A stretch of 64,000 nucleotides of DNA from Cercospora beticola (Eukaryota; Ascomycota; Dothideomycetes; Mycosphaerellales; Mycosphaerellaceae), in NCBI RefSeq assembly GCF_033473495.1, contig NC_088936.1, positions 4,092,001 through 4,156,000 on the forward strand, written 5' to 3'. The notes beneath the pieces were generated by a model. That model was not told where the DNA came from and made no database searches. It saw nothing but the letters and a program-made list of their open reading frames with translations. The position numbers and the translations under genes were made by a program. Shown in pieces: positions 24,542 through 35,293 of the stretch; positions within the stretch are counted from its first letter, which is position 1; every line of letters starts with the position of its first letter.

Positions 24542-27483
24542 CTAGACGTTCTTCAAATAATTACTTGGGACCAGTCCCAATCGTCCATTAACTTCCGCCT
24601 CCCACCATCCGTCGTCCTGGTGTCTCGTCACGGCTAGAATATCTCCTTTGGCGAAGGACAACTCCTCGGGAATGGCGGCTTGGTACATGTACATTGCTCG
24701 AGCTAGGGAATAGTCAGTCGCAGCCCGATCTCGAGGGAAAGGGACAGTGTTTGAACTTACAATAATGCATGATCGGCCTTCCATCCTTTGTGACTTGTCT
24801 CTGCGTGCCTTGACTCTGACTTCGAACGCGAGATGAAACTTGATTAGCTCCACCGCTCTGATCAGGATAGTATTGGCTTTGAGGCCGGCCGCCACGTTGA
24901 GAGCCATAGCCAGGGTCTTGACCGGCAGGAGCGAGAACCATGGCTCCACCGCCGTACGGGTCATTGCTTCGGCTACTACCTGGTCGCCCTGCGCTGGTCC
25001 CGGGTCGACTGTATGCTGGGTTTGGAGATGTAGCGCGAGGAGGAACCTGGTAGCCTGGAGAGCCGCCTCTTGAGAATTGGCCTGAGTTTCCAGCGTACTG
25101 GGACTTGACTGGGCTATTCGATTGTGCTCGAGGCCTTGCTGCTGCAGGCGCCGGGCCGCCGTAAGGATTTGGCGATGCTGCCCGAGGCGCCCCGTAAGGG
25201 TTTGGTGATGCGGCGCGGTATGGCTGCTGTGTTCGCTGATCATTGTTATGGAATGGGCGAGGGCTTGTACTTCGCGGTATAGGACCCGGAGATGGTGCAC
25301 GTGCTGTTTGACCCATGCTACTACCAGGTCGCGGAGGAGCTGCGTTGAACATGTTACGCTTCTGGGTGCCATACTGTTCCGCGGTCTTTTGCATCTCTCG
25401 CTTTGTATGAGCTGGCGGAGGAGCACCGAGTGTGCTTGCGGGAGTGTAGCCTGGTGGAGGCGTTGCGCGAGCTCCTTTGCTGGCAAAAGGCGCAGGGACA
25501 GTACGATCTGCCGCCTCCGTACCAGGTGCTGGAGTGGACATACCATAGTGTCGATCTGCTGATTGTCTTGTAGAGGCTTGTTTCGTGACACCCTTCAGTT
25601 CTGCCAGAGCTTGTGCAATTGGGTCATGGTCGCCTTCCGTAGCGCCCCTAGCCGGTGGCTTCTTGTTAGGATGAGCTACATCGAAGACGTTGTTTCCGAT
25701 GCCAAGCTGGTAGTCCGCGCGAGGGTCGACGTCTGGGTCGGGACTGACCGAGGGCTGTTTATTGGCCCAAGTGTTGGTTCTGCTGTGCCCGAATGGCTTT
25801 GTTGGGCTACTGTTCGCACTCTCAGTCTTGCGCATGTTCGCAGGAGTCCAAGTGTTACGATTCGTCGGCGTAGGAGCTGCAGATTGAGGTTCATCCTTGC
25901 GTTTTGTGCTGGCTCTTCGCTTGAAAGGACTGTTAAAGAAACCGCTCTTCTTCTTCTGGATGGACTTTTCCTCTGGCGGGCCTCCAGACATACTGGACAC
26001 GCCGGAAATGTTGGATCCGTTGTAATTATAGCCCTTGGTCGGCGATGCTGCACCACTGGGTGGTTCCATGCTAGAGAACGACGTTGGTGCAGAGTAATCA
26101 CTGTGGTCACCCTGGCTCTCGCGACTTCCAGGTCTCATTGGTGATGGAATTGTGCTGCGCTCTGAAGGAGGTCCCATTCCAGGTCGGCAGAACTGAGTCA
26201 TGCCATCTGTAGGATATGGGTTATGCGGAATCTGTGGTGCGTCTGCGTAGGGGTTCGATGCCACCGATGAGACATTGCTGGATGCGAGTGGTGGCGGTAT
26301 TGCCGCTGCGCTGCCATGCGAGCTTCGTGCTTGCGCTGTGAAAGAATCATCGAGTTGAACGGAAGTGGTGCGGGCTTTTGGAATTCCCATCTCCTCACGC
26401 AAGCTCGAATCTGGATCGTGATGTGATTCGAAGGTGCTTGGTTGTGGTGATGCTGATCTGAACGTCGGATTCATCGTGCGCTGGAATTGAGCCACGGCAT
26501 AATTGCCATCGTCTGAATCGTGATTCGAGATCACATCGTCCAGGTCGCCTCGGCAAAAGTTGATGTACTTTGGCGGATCTGGAATTTCCTGACCAGTGCC
26601 AAAGTCCTTGATGAAGCTGACAATGTCCTTCTCCACTTCACAGTCCTCGAGGGAAAGGCGCATCTTCTCACAAGATTGGTCATCGCTTACGCACACGGTC
26701 GATGTAATGTTGGCGAATGACCACAAGCTGCTCTTGAAGTAATCCAATCGCTCTTCCTCCAGATCCTGGAACTTGTCGCATGCTGCTTTCCACTCGCGAT
26801 TCCAGCGGCCAGTGGTCTCTTCCAGAATCTTGACGGCCTGCTCGTACTCGGTGCTATTAGTCGACATTTGGACTTGTGTCTTCTCGAGCTTAGCCTTGTT
26901 CTTGCGCTCTTCCTGGCCCATCACCATGTGGCCTTGAGCCAAGTAGCCCTTGATCTTGAGGCAGTCCTGCTCAAAGCGATCGCGCGTCTTGTTGACCTGT
27001 GCTGTCTGCTGATTCTTCGTCTTCAGCAACTTCTCGATTCCGGTCTGGATGATCTTCCTTCGCTCCTTGATTCCTCCGTTGAATGCAACGAGTGGTTCCT
27101 CGAGCTCTCCCTTCATTTGCTGCGAAATGTGCTGATGTGCCTTTCCCATGGACTCAGTCTCTCCTCGCACCACATCCAATGACATTCGTAGTGTGCCCGT
27201 CTCGACGGATCCCAATGGCTTCCTCGCCAGATTGAGCAGCTTTTTGGCGTATTCATCTTCGATGGCGGATCGGGCGGTGTAGAAGGCCTTCAATTCGTCG
27301 CTGGTGACTTTGGCATTGTGCATGCGCTGAAGGAGAGGGTCGACGCCGGCGTCTTCCTTGCCCCAGAAATTGTTCGCGACTGGAAGCGGTGTTAGTATCG
27401 TATCTCATTGCGTCTATCATGCTGGAAGCTGGCATACACGACAATGAGACGGTCGGCCCGTCGGAGCCCGCCCGGCCAGGCAT
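24542..27483 (-). CDS. F-BAR and SH3 protein of the Cdc15/Imp2/Hof1 family
   Basis: A membrane-bending scaffold of the cytokinetic ring and septum. Exons are 27438-27483, 24761-27379 and 24542-24702 (minus strand; introns of 58 bp each); 941 aa. The first intron joins MPGRAGSDGPTVSLS to FANNFWGKEDAGVDPLLQRM, which matches the typical N-terminus. The F-BAR domain covers about residues 17-280. The middle is a long disordered Ser/Pro-rich region with repeats such as RAASPNPYG, a likely phosphorylation target. The C-terminal SH3 spans about residues 887-941 (ALYD-like AMYMYQAA, then DDGWWEAEV and GLVPSNYLKNV) and is completed by the last exon. The domain order is exactly that of Cdc15/Imp2; which paralog it is cannot be settled here. 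Confidence 0.9.
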
Positions 27484-28390
27484 GGCTCTGGAAATGTGTG
27501 ATGCTGCAGCGACTGAGGATGTTGGTAGATGATACTGATGCAATAATCAGTTGCGTTGAACGCAATTGTAGCGAAGTAAGTGCGTTTGCAACGTCGTGAT
27601 CCAGCGGCCTCGCGATGTGAACCCTCGAAGTAAGCGCGGCTGCCCGTCATCGTGTTGATGCTGTCGTCCGGGGCAACTGCGCGCGCGGCTGCTGACTCAT
27701 ACCCGCACCGCGCTAGCACAATAAATTCCCTTCTACCTCGCGATCCAATCTTCTTCCTTTCTTCATACTTACCTTGTTCGGGCATCTGCTGCACACGAAT
27801 AGCAGAGCCATTCAGAAGGTCCTGCATTGCACAGCGCGGCGACTGACTGGATCTGATCTCCTTCGGGGGCTCAGCGGGCGCAATTTTTGATGGCCCACCA
27901 ACCAAACACCTTTCATCATTTCGCTGGCTATGAGCTGGCGGCTGGAGAAGGCTTCCACTGCAAGGATATCGGCCCCGCTCGACGCGCGCTCGCCTGACTG
28001 CCAGAAGTGTTGGCATCGCTGTCGCCATTATTCCTCCTTCCGACTGGCCGCCTCGTACCTCCTGCTGAGAGCGCTGCTCGCTGCGCATCGTGGAGGCCGA
28101 CCCACGCGACTCTGGGGCAATCGCGAAGGCTTTCGCGCCCGATTGACACGGTGTCTCGGAAACCGGCATAGAACGAAGTCACTCCATGATTACTGATCTG
28201 GCCCGCCTGGATGAGCTTGGCCGGTCCGTCCTTCCAAGACCCGGCTCGAAGCCGTGCAACACCCGTCCCACCACCCGGCCAGTATTCACAGGACTGCCGG
28301 GTGCAGGATCGATGTGCGCCAACCGCAGACACGACGTTCCGTCCTGTGCACAAGCCTCGCTTCCTGCTATCGATTCGATGGCATGATCAG
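27484..28390. promoter_or_regulatory. Promoter region between F-BAR gene and the catabolic cluster
   Basis: A divergent 907-bp region. Near the lyase-hydratase gene it holds inverted CGG triplets of the kind bound by Zn2Cys6 factors: CGG-AAA-CCG at 28157-28165 and CGGTCCG at 28222-28228. CGGTCCG also occurs in the 37.9-kb cluster promoter. A 250-codon minus-strand frame (27417-28169) overlaps F-BAR exon 1 and is not accepted as a gene. Confidence 0.4.
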
Positions 28391-30296
28391 ATGGCAAGTG
28401 TACGCATCGTTGAACTCGGCCCTCGAGATGGCCTGCAAAACGTCAAGCCTTCCATACCGTCAAGCACCAAGTTGGCCCTTATTGAAAGGCTCCACGATGC
28501 AGGTCTGCAGCGAATCGAAGTCACTTCAGTGGTGAGCCCTCGAGCAGTTCCCCAACTCGCCGATTGCGAGACCATACTGGCCAATGCAAACGTTCAGAAG
28601 CTCCTGTCGAATCCGCACCTTCGCACGCCCATTCTGATCCCTAATCTCAAGGGGTTGGATGTGGCGCTGCGTCACAGTGTCAAAGAGGTTGCTGTCTTTG
28701 TCAGCGCCTCAGAAGGCTTCAGTAGAGCCAATATCAGATGCAGCGTGCAAGAAGGGTTGGATCGCGCTCGAGCTGTTACAGAGAAGGCTCGCACCAATGG
28801 ACTCGAAGTTCGTGGGTGAGTAGAAAACAGACGGATCACCTCTCCGAAATTTGGCATATTCAATACAATTTGCACCACATTGGATCGCTGACTAGAAATG
28901 CAGATACATCTCATGCGTATTCGCCTGCCCATTCGATGGCCCAACGCCTCACACTGCAGTACTGAACTGTGTGCACCAGCTGCTCGACATGGGCTGCTAC
29001 GAGATCAGCTTGGGCGACACGATCGGCGTCGGAGTGCCAACGGAAACGAAAGCCCTGACACACTCTCTGATCGATGCTGGCATCCCCATCGAGAAGCTGG
29101 CAGGTCACTTTCACGATACATATGGGCAAGCCATAGCGAACATGTGGGCTGCCTACCACTGTGGAATGCGCGTCTTCGACAGCAGCGTTGGCGGGCTGGG
29201 AGGTTGCCCATATGCTCCCGGCGCCAAAGGCAATCTAGCAACGGAGGATCTCGTGTACACTCTGGAGCGGGCAGGCATCTCGACCGGTGTCGACCTTTCA
29301 AAGCTGGTTGACACTGGCGTGTGGATCACCGAGCAACTCGGCATACCGAATTCCAGTCGAGCGGGAGCGGCCCTTTATAGCAAAGCGCAGACTGCTGAGC
29401 AACGTGCTGGCGCAACAGTAATAACTGCTAAACCCCCTCTGCCCTGGACACTACAGCCTGATTCTGGAGATCTCGAGCTGTACAGGCAAGGTCCGAACTT
29501 GAAGTTGGTTCTGAAAAGACCGCGTAATGGCAATGCTTTGAATGCGTCGATGATCTCACGTCTCACGCAAGTGTTCGAGGATGCGGCTGCCGACCGCTCC
29601 ATCACTCGCATCGTCATCACGGCGAATGGTAAATACTTCTGCACTGGAATGGACCTGAGTCGTGACAACTCGCCAGTAGCACAAGAGGGCACTTCTGCCT
29701 CGGACGCACAGTATGATCGATTAATGCGTCTCTTCGAAGCTATCGACAACGCACCACAAGTCACGATTGCCTGCATCCAGGGCCCTGCGTTTGGCGGCGG
29801 TGTAGGACTTGCTTTGGTTTGCGATATCCGCTTGATGGCCGCGAATGCTAGTCTCAGACTCAGCGAAGTCCGACTCGGTCTGGCTCCTGCTACTATTTCC
29901 AAATATGTCGTCCGGGAGTTGGGAATCTCTTTCTCTCGCGAGATGATGCTTTCCGCACGTCCAGTCTCTGCGCAGGAGCTCTTACAACTTGGCGTGATCG
30001 CAGAAATCATACCAGCGAACGAGCAGCCTAGCTCGGCAATCGACAAGTACCTGGGTCAATTGCAAGCGTGTGCACCAAGAGCTTCGACTTTGAGCAAAGA
30101 GCTTGTGAGATTGGGTTGGAAGCATGCAGGAGACGAGGTGCATGTCAGAGGGGTGAAGAATATTTTCACTGAAATGATGGGCCACAAGAGTGAGTCGGCT
30201 CATGGGCTGGCACAGTTTCAGAAGGGCATGAAAGATGTCGACTGGGATGCGTATACGTTGTCGAAGGCGAAGGCGAAGGCGAAGCCACGATTGTAG
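28391..30296 (+). CDS. Fused HMG-CoA lyase / methylglutaconyl-CoA hydratase-like protein
   Basis: Exons are 28391-28815 and 28904-30296 (88-bp intron); 605 aa. Residues about 4-300 are a complete HMG-CoA lyase: RIVELGPRDGLQ, GCYEISLGDTIGVG, the metal/active-site motif HFHDTYGQ near 211, and GLGGCPYAPGAKGNLATED with the catalytic Cys near 243. After a 35-residue linker a full enoyl-CoA-hydratase domain runs from about 335 to 585. Its GGGVGLALVCDIR and LSEVRLGLAPATIS motifs are typical of LiuC/AtuE-type hydratases. The two activities are consecutive: hydration of the glutaconyl-CoA, then cleavage to acetyl-CoA plus a 3-oxo acid. The chosen ATG starts directly at the catalytic domain with no mitochondrial presequence; an in-frame ATG at 28211 would add 60 residues of unlikely composition. 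The C-terminus is KPRL, a weak PTS1-like end. It is the first gene of the cluster. Confidence 0.9.
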
Positions 30297-30449
30297 ACTG
30301 AGACTTGCTGAATACAATCTCTCGCTTGAACTATCAATACTGTTTCATTCCTCACCGTACGAGGACCCATAAGGCGTGAAAATGCAATGCAACATATGGT
30401 CACTCATTCTGCCATGAAGTGCCCTTCACCAAGCATGGCAGATTGTAAA

Positions 30450-32400
30450 CTACAGTCTCGGCCGTACACGCGACCTTCCCTTGATAATCTCTGTCCCGAT
30501 ACTGCGCAGAATGTGCTTCTGATGCTTTCCACTGGCAGTCTTAGGAAAGTCATCGCCGACTCCATTGTCCCCTACCCACCACACATACTCAGGTGTTTTG
30601 TGTCTCCCCAGAGTCTCACGAACCCACGCCGCAAGTTCTGCTCCAGTCGGTCGCTGATTCTGCTCTGCTTGCCGTAAGAAGCATGCCACGGCTTCTCCAT
30701 ATTTTTCGTGAGGTACACCGACGACTGCTGCTTCGACTATGCTAGGATGTGCGAGGAGGCGCTCTTCGATTTCTGCGGGAACGATGTTCTCGCCGCCTGA
30801 GCATGATTTAGCAAATGTATTCTGATATATGTTTAGAAGAGCAGTGCAGACTTTACCTCTGATGATCAAATCTTTGATCCTTCCTGTTATTCTCAGATAT
30901 CCGTCCTTATCCAGGACACCTTGATCACCCGTATGCATCCAGCATATGCCACTCGCGTCTGTTTCCATCACCTCATCCGTTTTCTTGATATCTTTCAAGT
31001 AGCCTTTCTGCAGTGCATAGCCACTCGTGCAAATCTCTCCAGCGATCCCATGGGGTACAACTCTCCCGTCAAGATCCACCACTTTGACACCAGTGTGAGG
31101 AAGCAAAGTACCCACTGTACTCAACCTTTGCTCAATCGTATCATCTGACCTCGCACAAAATGTAACAGGAGAAGTCTCAGTCATACCATATGCAATCAAC
31201 ACTCTTGAGATCCCCATCTCTTTTTCTAAACGATTGACCAATTTCTGCGGGACTTGAGAGCCTGCTGCTAGTGCTACTTTCAAAGATTTGAGGTCGTAAT
31301 TTCGTTTGGTATTCTCGTCCAGCTGTGCGGTGAACATCGTAGGAACGCCATGCAGAAAGGAACAGCGTTCAATTTCGATGGCTTTTAGCACGAGGGCTGC
31401 GTCGAATTGTTGGGAGGGATAGACGATGCTGCTTCCGCGGGTGAAAGCGCAGAGGAAGCCCATTACGAGGCCGAAGCAGTGGAAGAGTGGTGGTGGGCAA
31501 CAGATGATGTCGGTTTCTGTCAATCTGATGCGGTCGCCTAGGAGGTTGGCGTTGTTGATCAGGTTCCTGGCTCGGTGGTCAGCTACAGAATCATGAGAGA
31601 GTTATTCGGCAACAGTGAGGACGTACGCGTGCGAGAGCATTGCAGCTTTTGGAGCTCCGGTAGTGCCTTTCGAATTTCAGTCCGTGATCTGATCGTTACC
31701 TCACCAGTGCAATGATATGTACCTGATGTGAATTGCAGATTCAACGTATCGGCGGGACGGACAAGTGCTTGTTTGTGCATCATATCCGTGTCACTGATGT
31801 CGCTGGCCTGTCCCTTTGCGTAGAACGTGTCGAAGTGCTGCACAGGTAGGCCTTTGCGCTGAGCGTACTCCTCATCATCGAAGACAACGATTTTTAAGTT
31901 CTTGTTGGTTGACGAAACACGTTCAATGTGTGCCGTGAAATTAAGCTTGGGTCCTGGAAAACGTGCAATGAAGAGCTGCTTGATGTCTAGTCACTTTCAA
32001 GTCAGATATGAGGATGTCTTGTACAAGCTCCAATTGCGATTGACTGACCACTAAACGAGATTGCATTGCATAGCTCTGTCGGCGTATAATTGCTGTTGAG
32101 CACAACTGATGTGACACCTATCCGTGCTGCGCCAAGGAACACTTCGATATATTCTGAGCAGTTCCCGGCCATGATACCGATGCAGTCGCCATATCGAAGC
32201 CCGGATTGAAGCAAAGCTTTTGCAATGATTTTGCTGCGAGTGGCAAGGTCGTTGTATGATCGTCGTACATTCTGCCAAGGCACAACGAGCGCTGTACGAT
32301 CACCATGTGCTCGAGCTTGAAAATCGATGAGTGATCCGAGCGTGATGGTCCAGAGCGGTTGATCAGTCGGTCCATTCAGTATGGATAGTTCGGGTGCCAT
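30450..32400 (-). CDS. AMP-dependent acyl-CoA synthetase (medium/branched-chain type)
   Basis: It activates a free carboxylic acid to its CoA thioester with ATP. Five exons on the minus strand: 32049-32400, 31723-31986, 31627-31666, 30857-31566 and 30450-30796 (introns 56-62 bp); 570 aa. The P-loop-like motif FTSGTTGAPKAAMLSH is assembled across two introns through the 40-bp exon. Further signatures are YGMTETSP, the TGDQGVLDKDGYLRITGR motif and IIRGGENIVPAEIEE. The adenylation lysine region is PKTASGKHQK near the C-terminus. It resembles the ACSF2/SidI-like branch of the ANL superfamily. It ends RVRPRL, a PTS1-like tripeptide PRL shared with the neighbouring lyase fusion. It is head-to-head with the carboxylase beta gene, which suggests it feeds the cluster with acyl-CoA. 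Confidence 0.9.
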
Positions 32401-32775
32401 AGTTCGATGAACACTTTGCAACGCTCACAAGGGCCAGCACAAGGATGGCTGATCGTTGTAGCAATGGATTAATCGAAGGACGCTGACCAACATGTCGATG
32501 AGCTTTCTTGCACAACTGATCTACCCGGCACCTCCACTACTCAAAGTGTGCGGCTGCAGAGCTGACCACTGACCACACATCGCTGCGGCACCCGCCTGCA
32601 GGACTCACCGTGCCGGGCATATGTGTGGCCCGTGCGAGCCGTGTCCGTCCCCACTTCCGTGAACCCTGCCCAGAACACGGTTCTTCCTAGTGCCATGCCA
32701 GCACTATGCCTCTGCAGAGGTAGGCATACTGTGATGTAGACGACGCTCCAACTGTCTTGCAGCCCCATTGTCTCC
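32401..32775. promoter_or_regulatory. Bidirectional promoter acyl-CoA synthetase / carboxylase beta
   Basis: A 375-bp head-to-head gap. It contains an inverted CGG triplet, CGG-CAC-CCG, at 32586-32594, with the same 3-base spacing as one in the 28.1-kb promoter. A binding role is inference. Confidence 0.4.
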
Positions 32776-34763
32776 ATGGCCTCAACAAATTCGTATCCTG
32801 TCATCTCTTCAGAAGTAAATCTTGGCGGGCCGCAATTCCAAGCGAATCGTGCAGCATGGGAGGATCTGCTTTTGAAATTTGAGAGAGCATTGATCGACTC
32901 CGTCACAGAGGGAGGGCAACAGTATCTCCTCAGGCATCAACAAAGAGGGCAGCTTCTTGGTCGGTCTCACACGTTGCGAAGTGAATTTACACGATCGACG
33001 GCGAGCTGACTTAGAATTGATGGTAGCTCGAGATCGAATAGCGCTTCTCCTAGATCCCGACTCGCCATTTCTGGAGCTCTGTCCTTTTGCTGGGTGGGAT
33101 CAAGAAGACATTCCGCCTTGTGGCAACCTCATTTCTGGCATTGGCAGTGTTTGGTATGCTCCAGATCATAATTGTTGATCAGACTCTTCGATCTCAGGCT
33201 GAAGTTTTGTTCTCCAGCGGGCGACCTGCTCTCATCATCTCCCATATTCCAACCCAGAATGGCGGCTCATGGAGTAAACTCACTGGTGAGGTTGTGGATC
33301 ATCGAAGGGTTGTCAAGGCGCGACTAATTAGGAATGACAGTACCGAAGCAAAATCGAGTGACCGAAATTGCAAATGAGAACAATTTGCCCATCGTAGCAC
33401 TCGTGCAATCTGTACGTTGACCCATTTGCTTGAATCGCTTGAAAAGCATAGGGACTGATCAGCAATGACCGTAGGCAGGTGTATTCCTTCCTCATCAATT
33501 CGATATCTTCCACAAGGGTGGTCAGCTATTTCGCGACCTCTCTCAACGAAGCCAGAATGGGCAACAGTCTTGCTCTATCGTCTTCGGATCCTCAACTGCG
33601 GGCGGTGCTTACCAACCGGCCATGTCAGACTACACTATATTCGTCAAGGGCCAAGCACAAGTTTTTCTGGGTGGTCCTCCACTCGTCAAGATGGCCACAG
33701 GCGAGATCGTAGATGCCGAAACTCTTGGTGGGGCGGAAACGCATGCGAGGCTCACTGGGCTGGCTGATCAGATCGCGGTTGATGAGTGAGCATGTCGCTG
33801 AATTGCGGCTTTGCATACAAGCTGACACTTGTTCTGCCAGGTTCGATGCCATACGAAAAGCTCGAGAGTGGATGCTCACATTGCCGGAACCTTTCTCCGA
33901 TCTCTCGACGATCGATGGTCCCTTGCCTCCGCGGTATCCTCCGGAAGAATTGTTGTCTCTGGTAGATCCAGACATCCGCAAACCATTCGATATGACGGAG
34001 GTACTGATCAGAATTGTCGATGATTCGCGAATATCCATGTTCAAGCCGAGCTTTGGCTCAAATCTCATCACCGCCTATGCGCAAATAATGGGCCACAATG
34101 TTGGGATCGTAGCCAACAGAATTCCTGTCATCAATGGAGACGAGGCTTCCAAAGGCGCACAATTTATTCGCCTTTGCAATCAGTCGTATGTGCAGTCCTA
34201 GTGCCCAGGATAGATTGAAGTTCGCTCGAAGCTGACTTTGTCGCAGAAACCTGCCAATACTCTTCCTGCACAATGTCACTGGATTCATGGTCGGAACCAA
34301 AGCCGAACATTCTGCCATTATCAAGAAAGGAGCACAGATGGTCTCGGCTGTGAGCTGTTCCAAGGTCCCCCACATCTCCATCATATTGGGCGCCTCTTAT
34401 GGAGCAGGCAACTATGCCATGTGCGGACGAAGCTACAAGCCACGCTTCATGTTCACTTGGCCGACCGGTCGATGCAGCGTAATGGGTCCAGATCAACTCG
34501 CTGGAGTGATGCAAAATATCGAAGCGAACAGTGCCAAGTCGAAGGGCAAAGTGCTCGATCAAGACGCAGTAACAAAGCAAACGGAAGTCTTGAAGCAGAC
34601 TGTGCTGAGAGACTGTGATCCGTATAGGACGAGCTCCGCGCTACATGATGACGGAGTTATTGATCCTCGGGATACGAGGGATATTGTCGGTATGTGCTTG
34701 GAGGTCGTCAAGATTCCAGGCGTTGAGGGCGCAGCGGCACATAGTGTTTTGGCTCGGCTGTAG
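32776..34763 (+). CDS. Biotin-dependent acyl-CoA carboxylase beta subunit (methylcrotonyl/geranyl-CoA carboxylase-like)
   Basis: This is the carboxyltransferase half of a two-subunit carboxylase. Seven exons: 32776-32959, 33015-33153, 33218-33285, 33341-33411, 33475-33785, 33841-34185 and 34247-34763 (introns 55-64 bp); 544 aa. Frame, length and motif order agree only with all six introns removed. Key motifs are [59 protein letters not shown] and the C-terminal half [15 protein letters not shown] with a [10 protein letters not shown] stretch. In MCC-type enzymes this subunit carboxylates the gamma-methyl of methylcrotonyl-CoA. Several segments ([14 protein letters not shown], for example) differ from standard mitochondrial MCC beta, so the substrate may differ. 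It ends HSVLARL, a canonical PTS1 (ARL), and has no mitochondrial presequence. Confidence 0.9.
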
Positions 34764-35293
34764 AGATGTGCATGAATATCACTCAAAGCCTCCAATCAGT
34801 TGCCCGTCCCACATTCAGGTGTCAATGTGGCATCGGTCCAAGCGCTGCGATCGCCTGAGAGCTATGATGACACGCGGAAGTCATTTATGCAATGAAAGGT
34901 GCGATAGGAGGCAGATGCGCAGAGCTTCTAGACTTCTGACGTACCAAACACATCCCCGGCGACCAGGTGGCCTGTGAGCCTGCCTGTTTCTGCACAGCAA
35001 ATGTACCTTTCGGGAAAATGCTGGCAGGGAGCATGGCACGACACATTCCCTCCGCGGCCATTTGGGGCGGCGTGCGAGAGGGCTCCGTGGCCAGCGCGGG
35101 CGGGGCCAGCGCGGGCGGGGCCAGCGCAGCACGACGACCACCCTCGGTCCGATGTGTAGATTGAACAATCTCAAAGTACGTGTCGACTCGATGCCATTGG
35201 AAATTCGTATCGCGACTCAGTGCTGGTGCTTGGAGCGATGGAAATCATGAGTTGTAGAGCGCATCGATCTCACCAGATCCACTTTGCTGAAAT
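34764..35293. other. Tail-to-tail intergenic region between carboxylase subunits
   Basis: 530 bp of 3' sequence shared by beta (+) and alpha (-). It includes a short GC-rich tandem repeat at 35091-35127. No gene is seen. Confidence 0.4.
35091..35127. repeat. GC-rich 15-bp tandem repeat, about 2.5 copies
   Basis: The unit ccagcgcgggcgggg is repeated head-to-tail twice, followed by a partial third copy. It is non-coding and lies between convergent genes. Confidence 0.8.

Noticed and set aside
25563..26144. 193-codon plus-strand frame
   Set aside because: Antisense to the low-complexity centre of the F-BAR/SH3 gene; Arg/Leu/Trp-rich shadow composition.
24714..27323. 869-residue uninterrupted frame taken as the complete F-BAR gene
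   Set aside because: It lacks both the N-terminal FANNFWG start and the SH3 domain; two 58-bp introns with consensus ends restore both.
28211..28390. N-terminal extension of the lyase fusion as a mitochondrial presequence
   Set aside because: The extra 60 residues are Pro/Cys/Asp-containing and not an amphipathic basic helix; the ATG at 28391 starts right at the lyase domain.
33465..33767. Plus-strand frames of 77-100 codons within the carboxylase beta gene
   Set aside because: The third frame at the same place encodes the conserved carboxyltransferase motifs, so these are shadows of exon 5.
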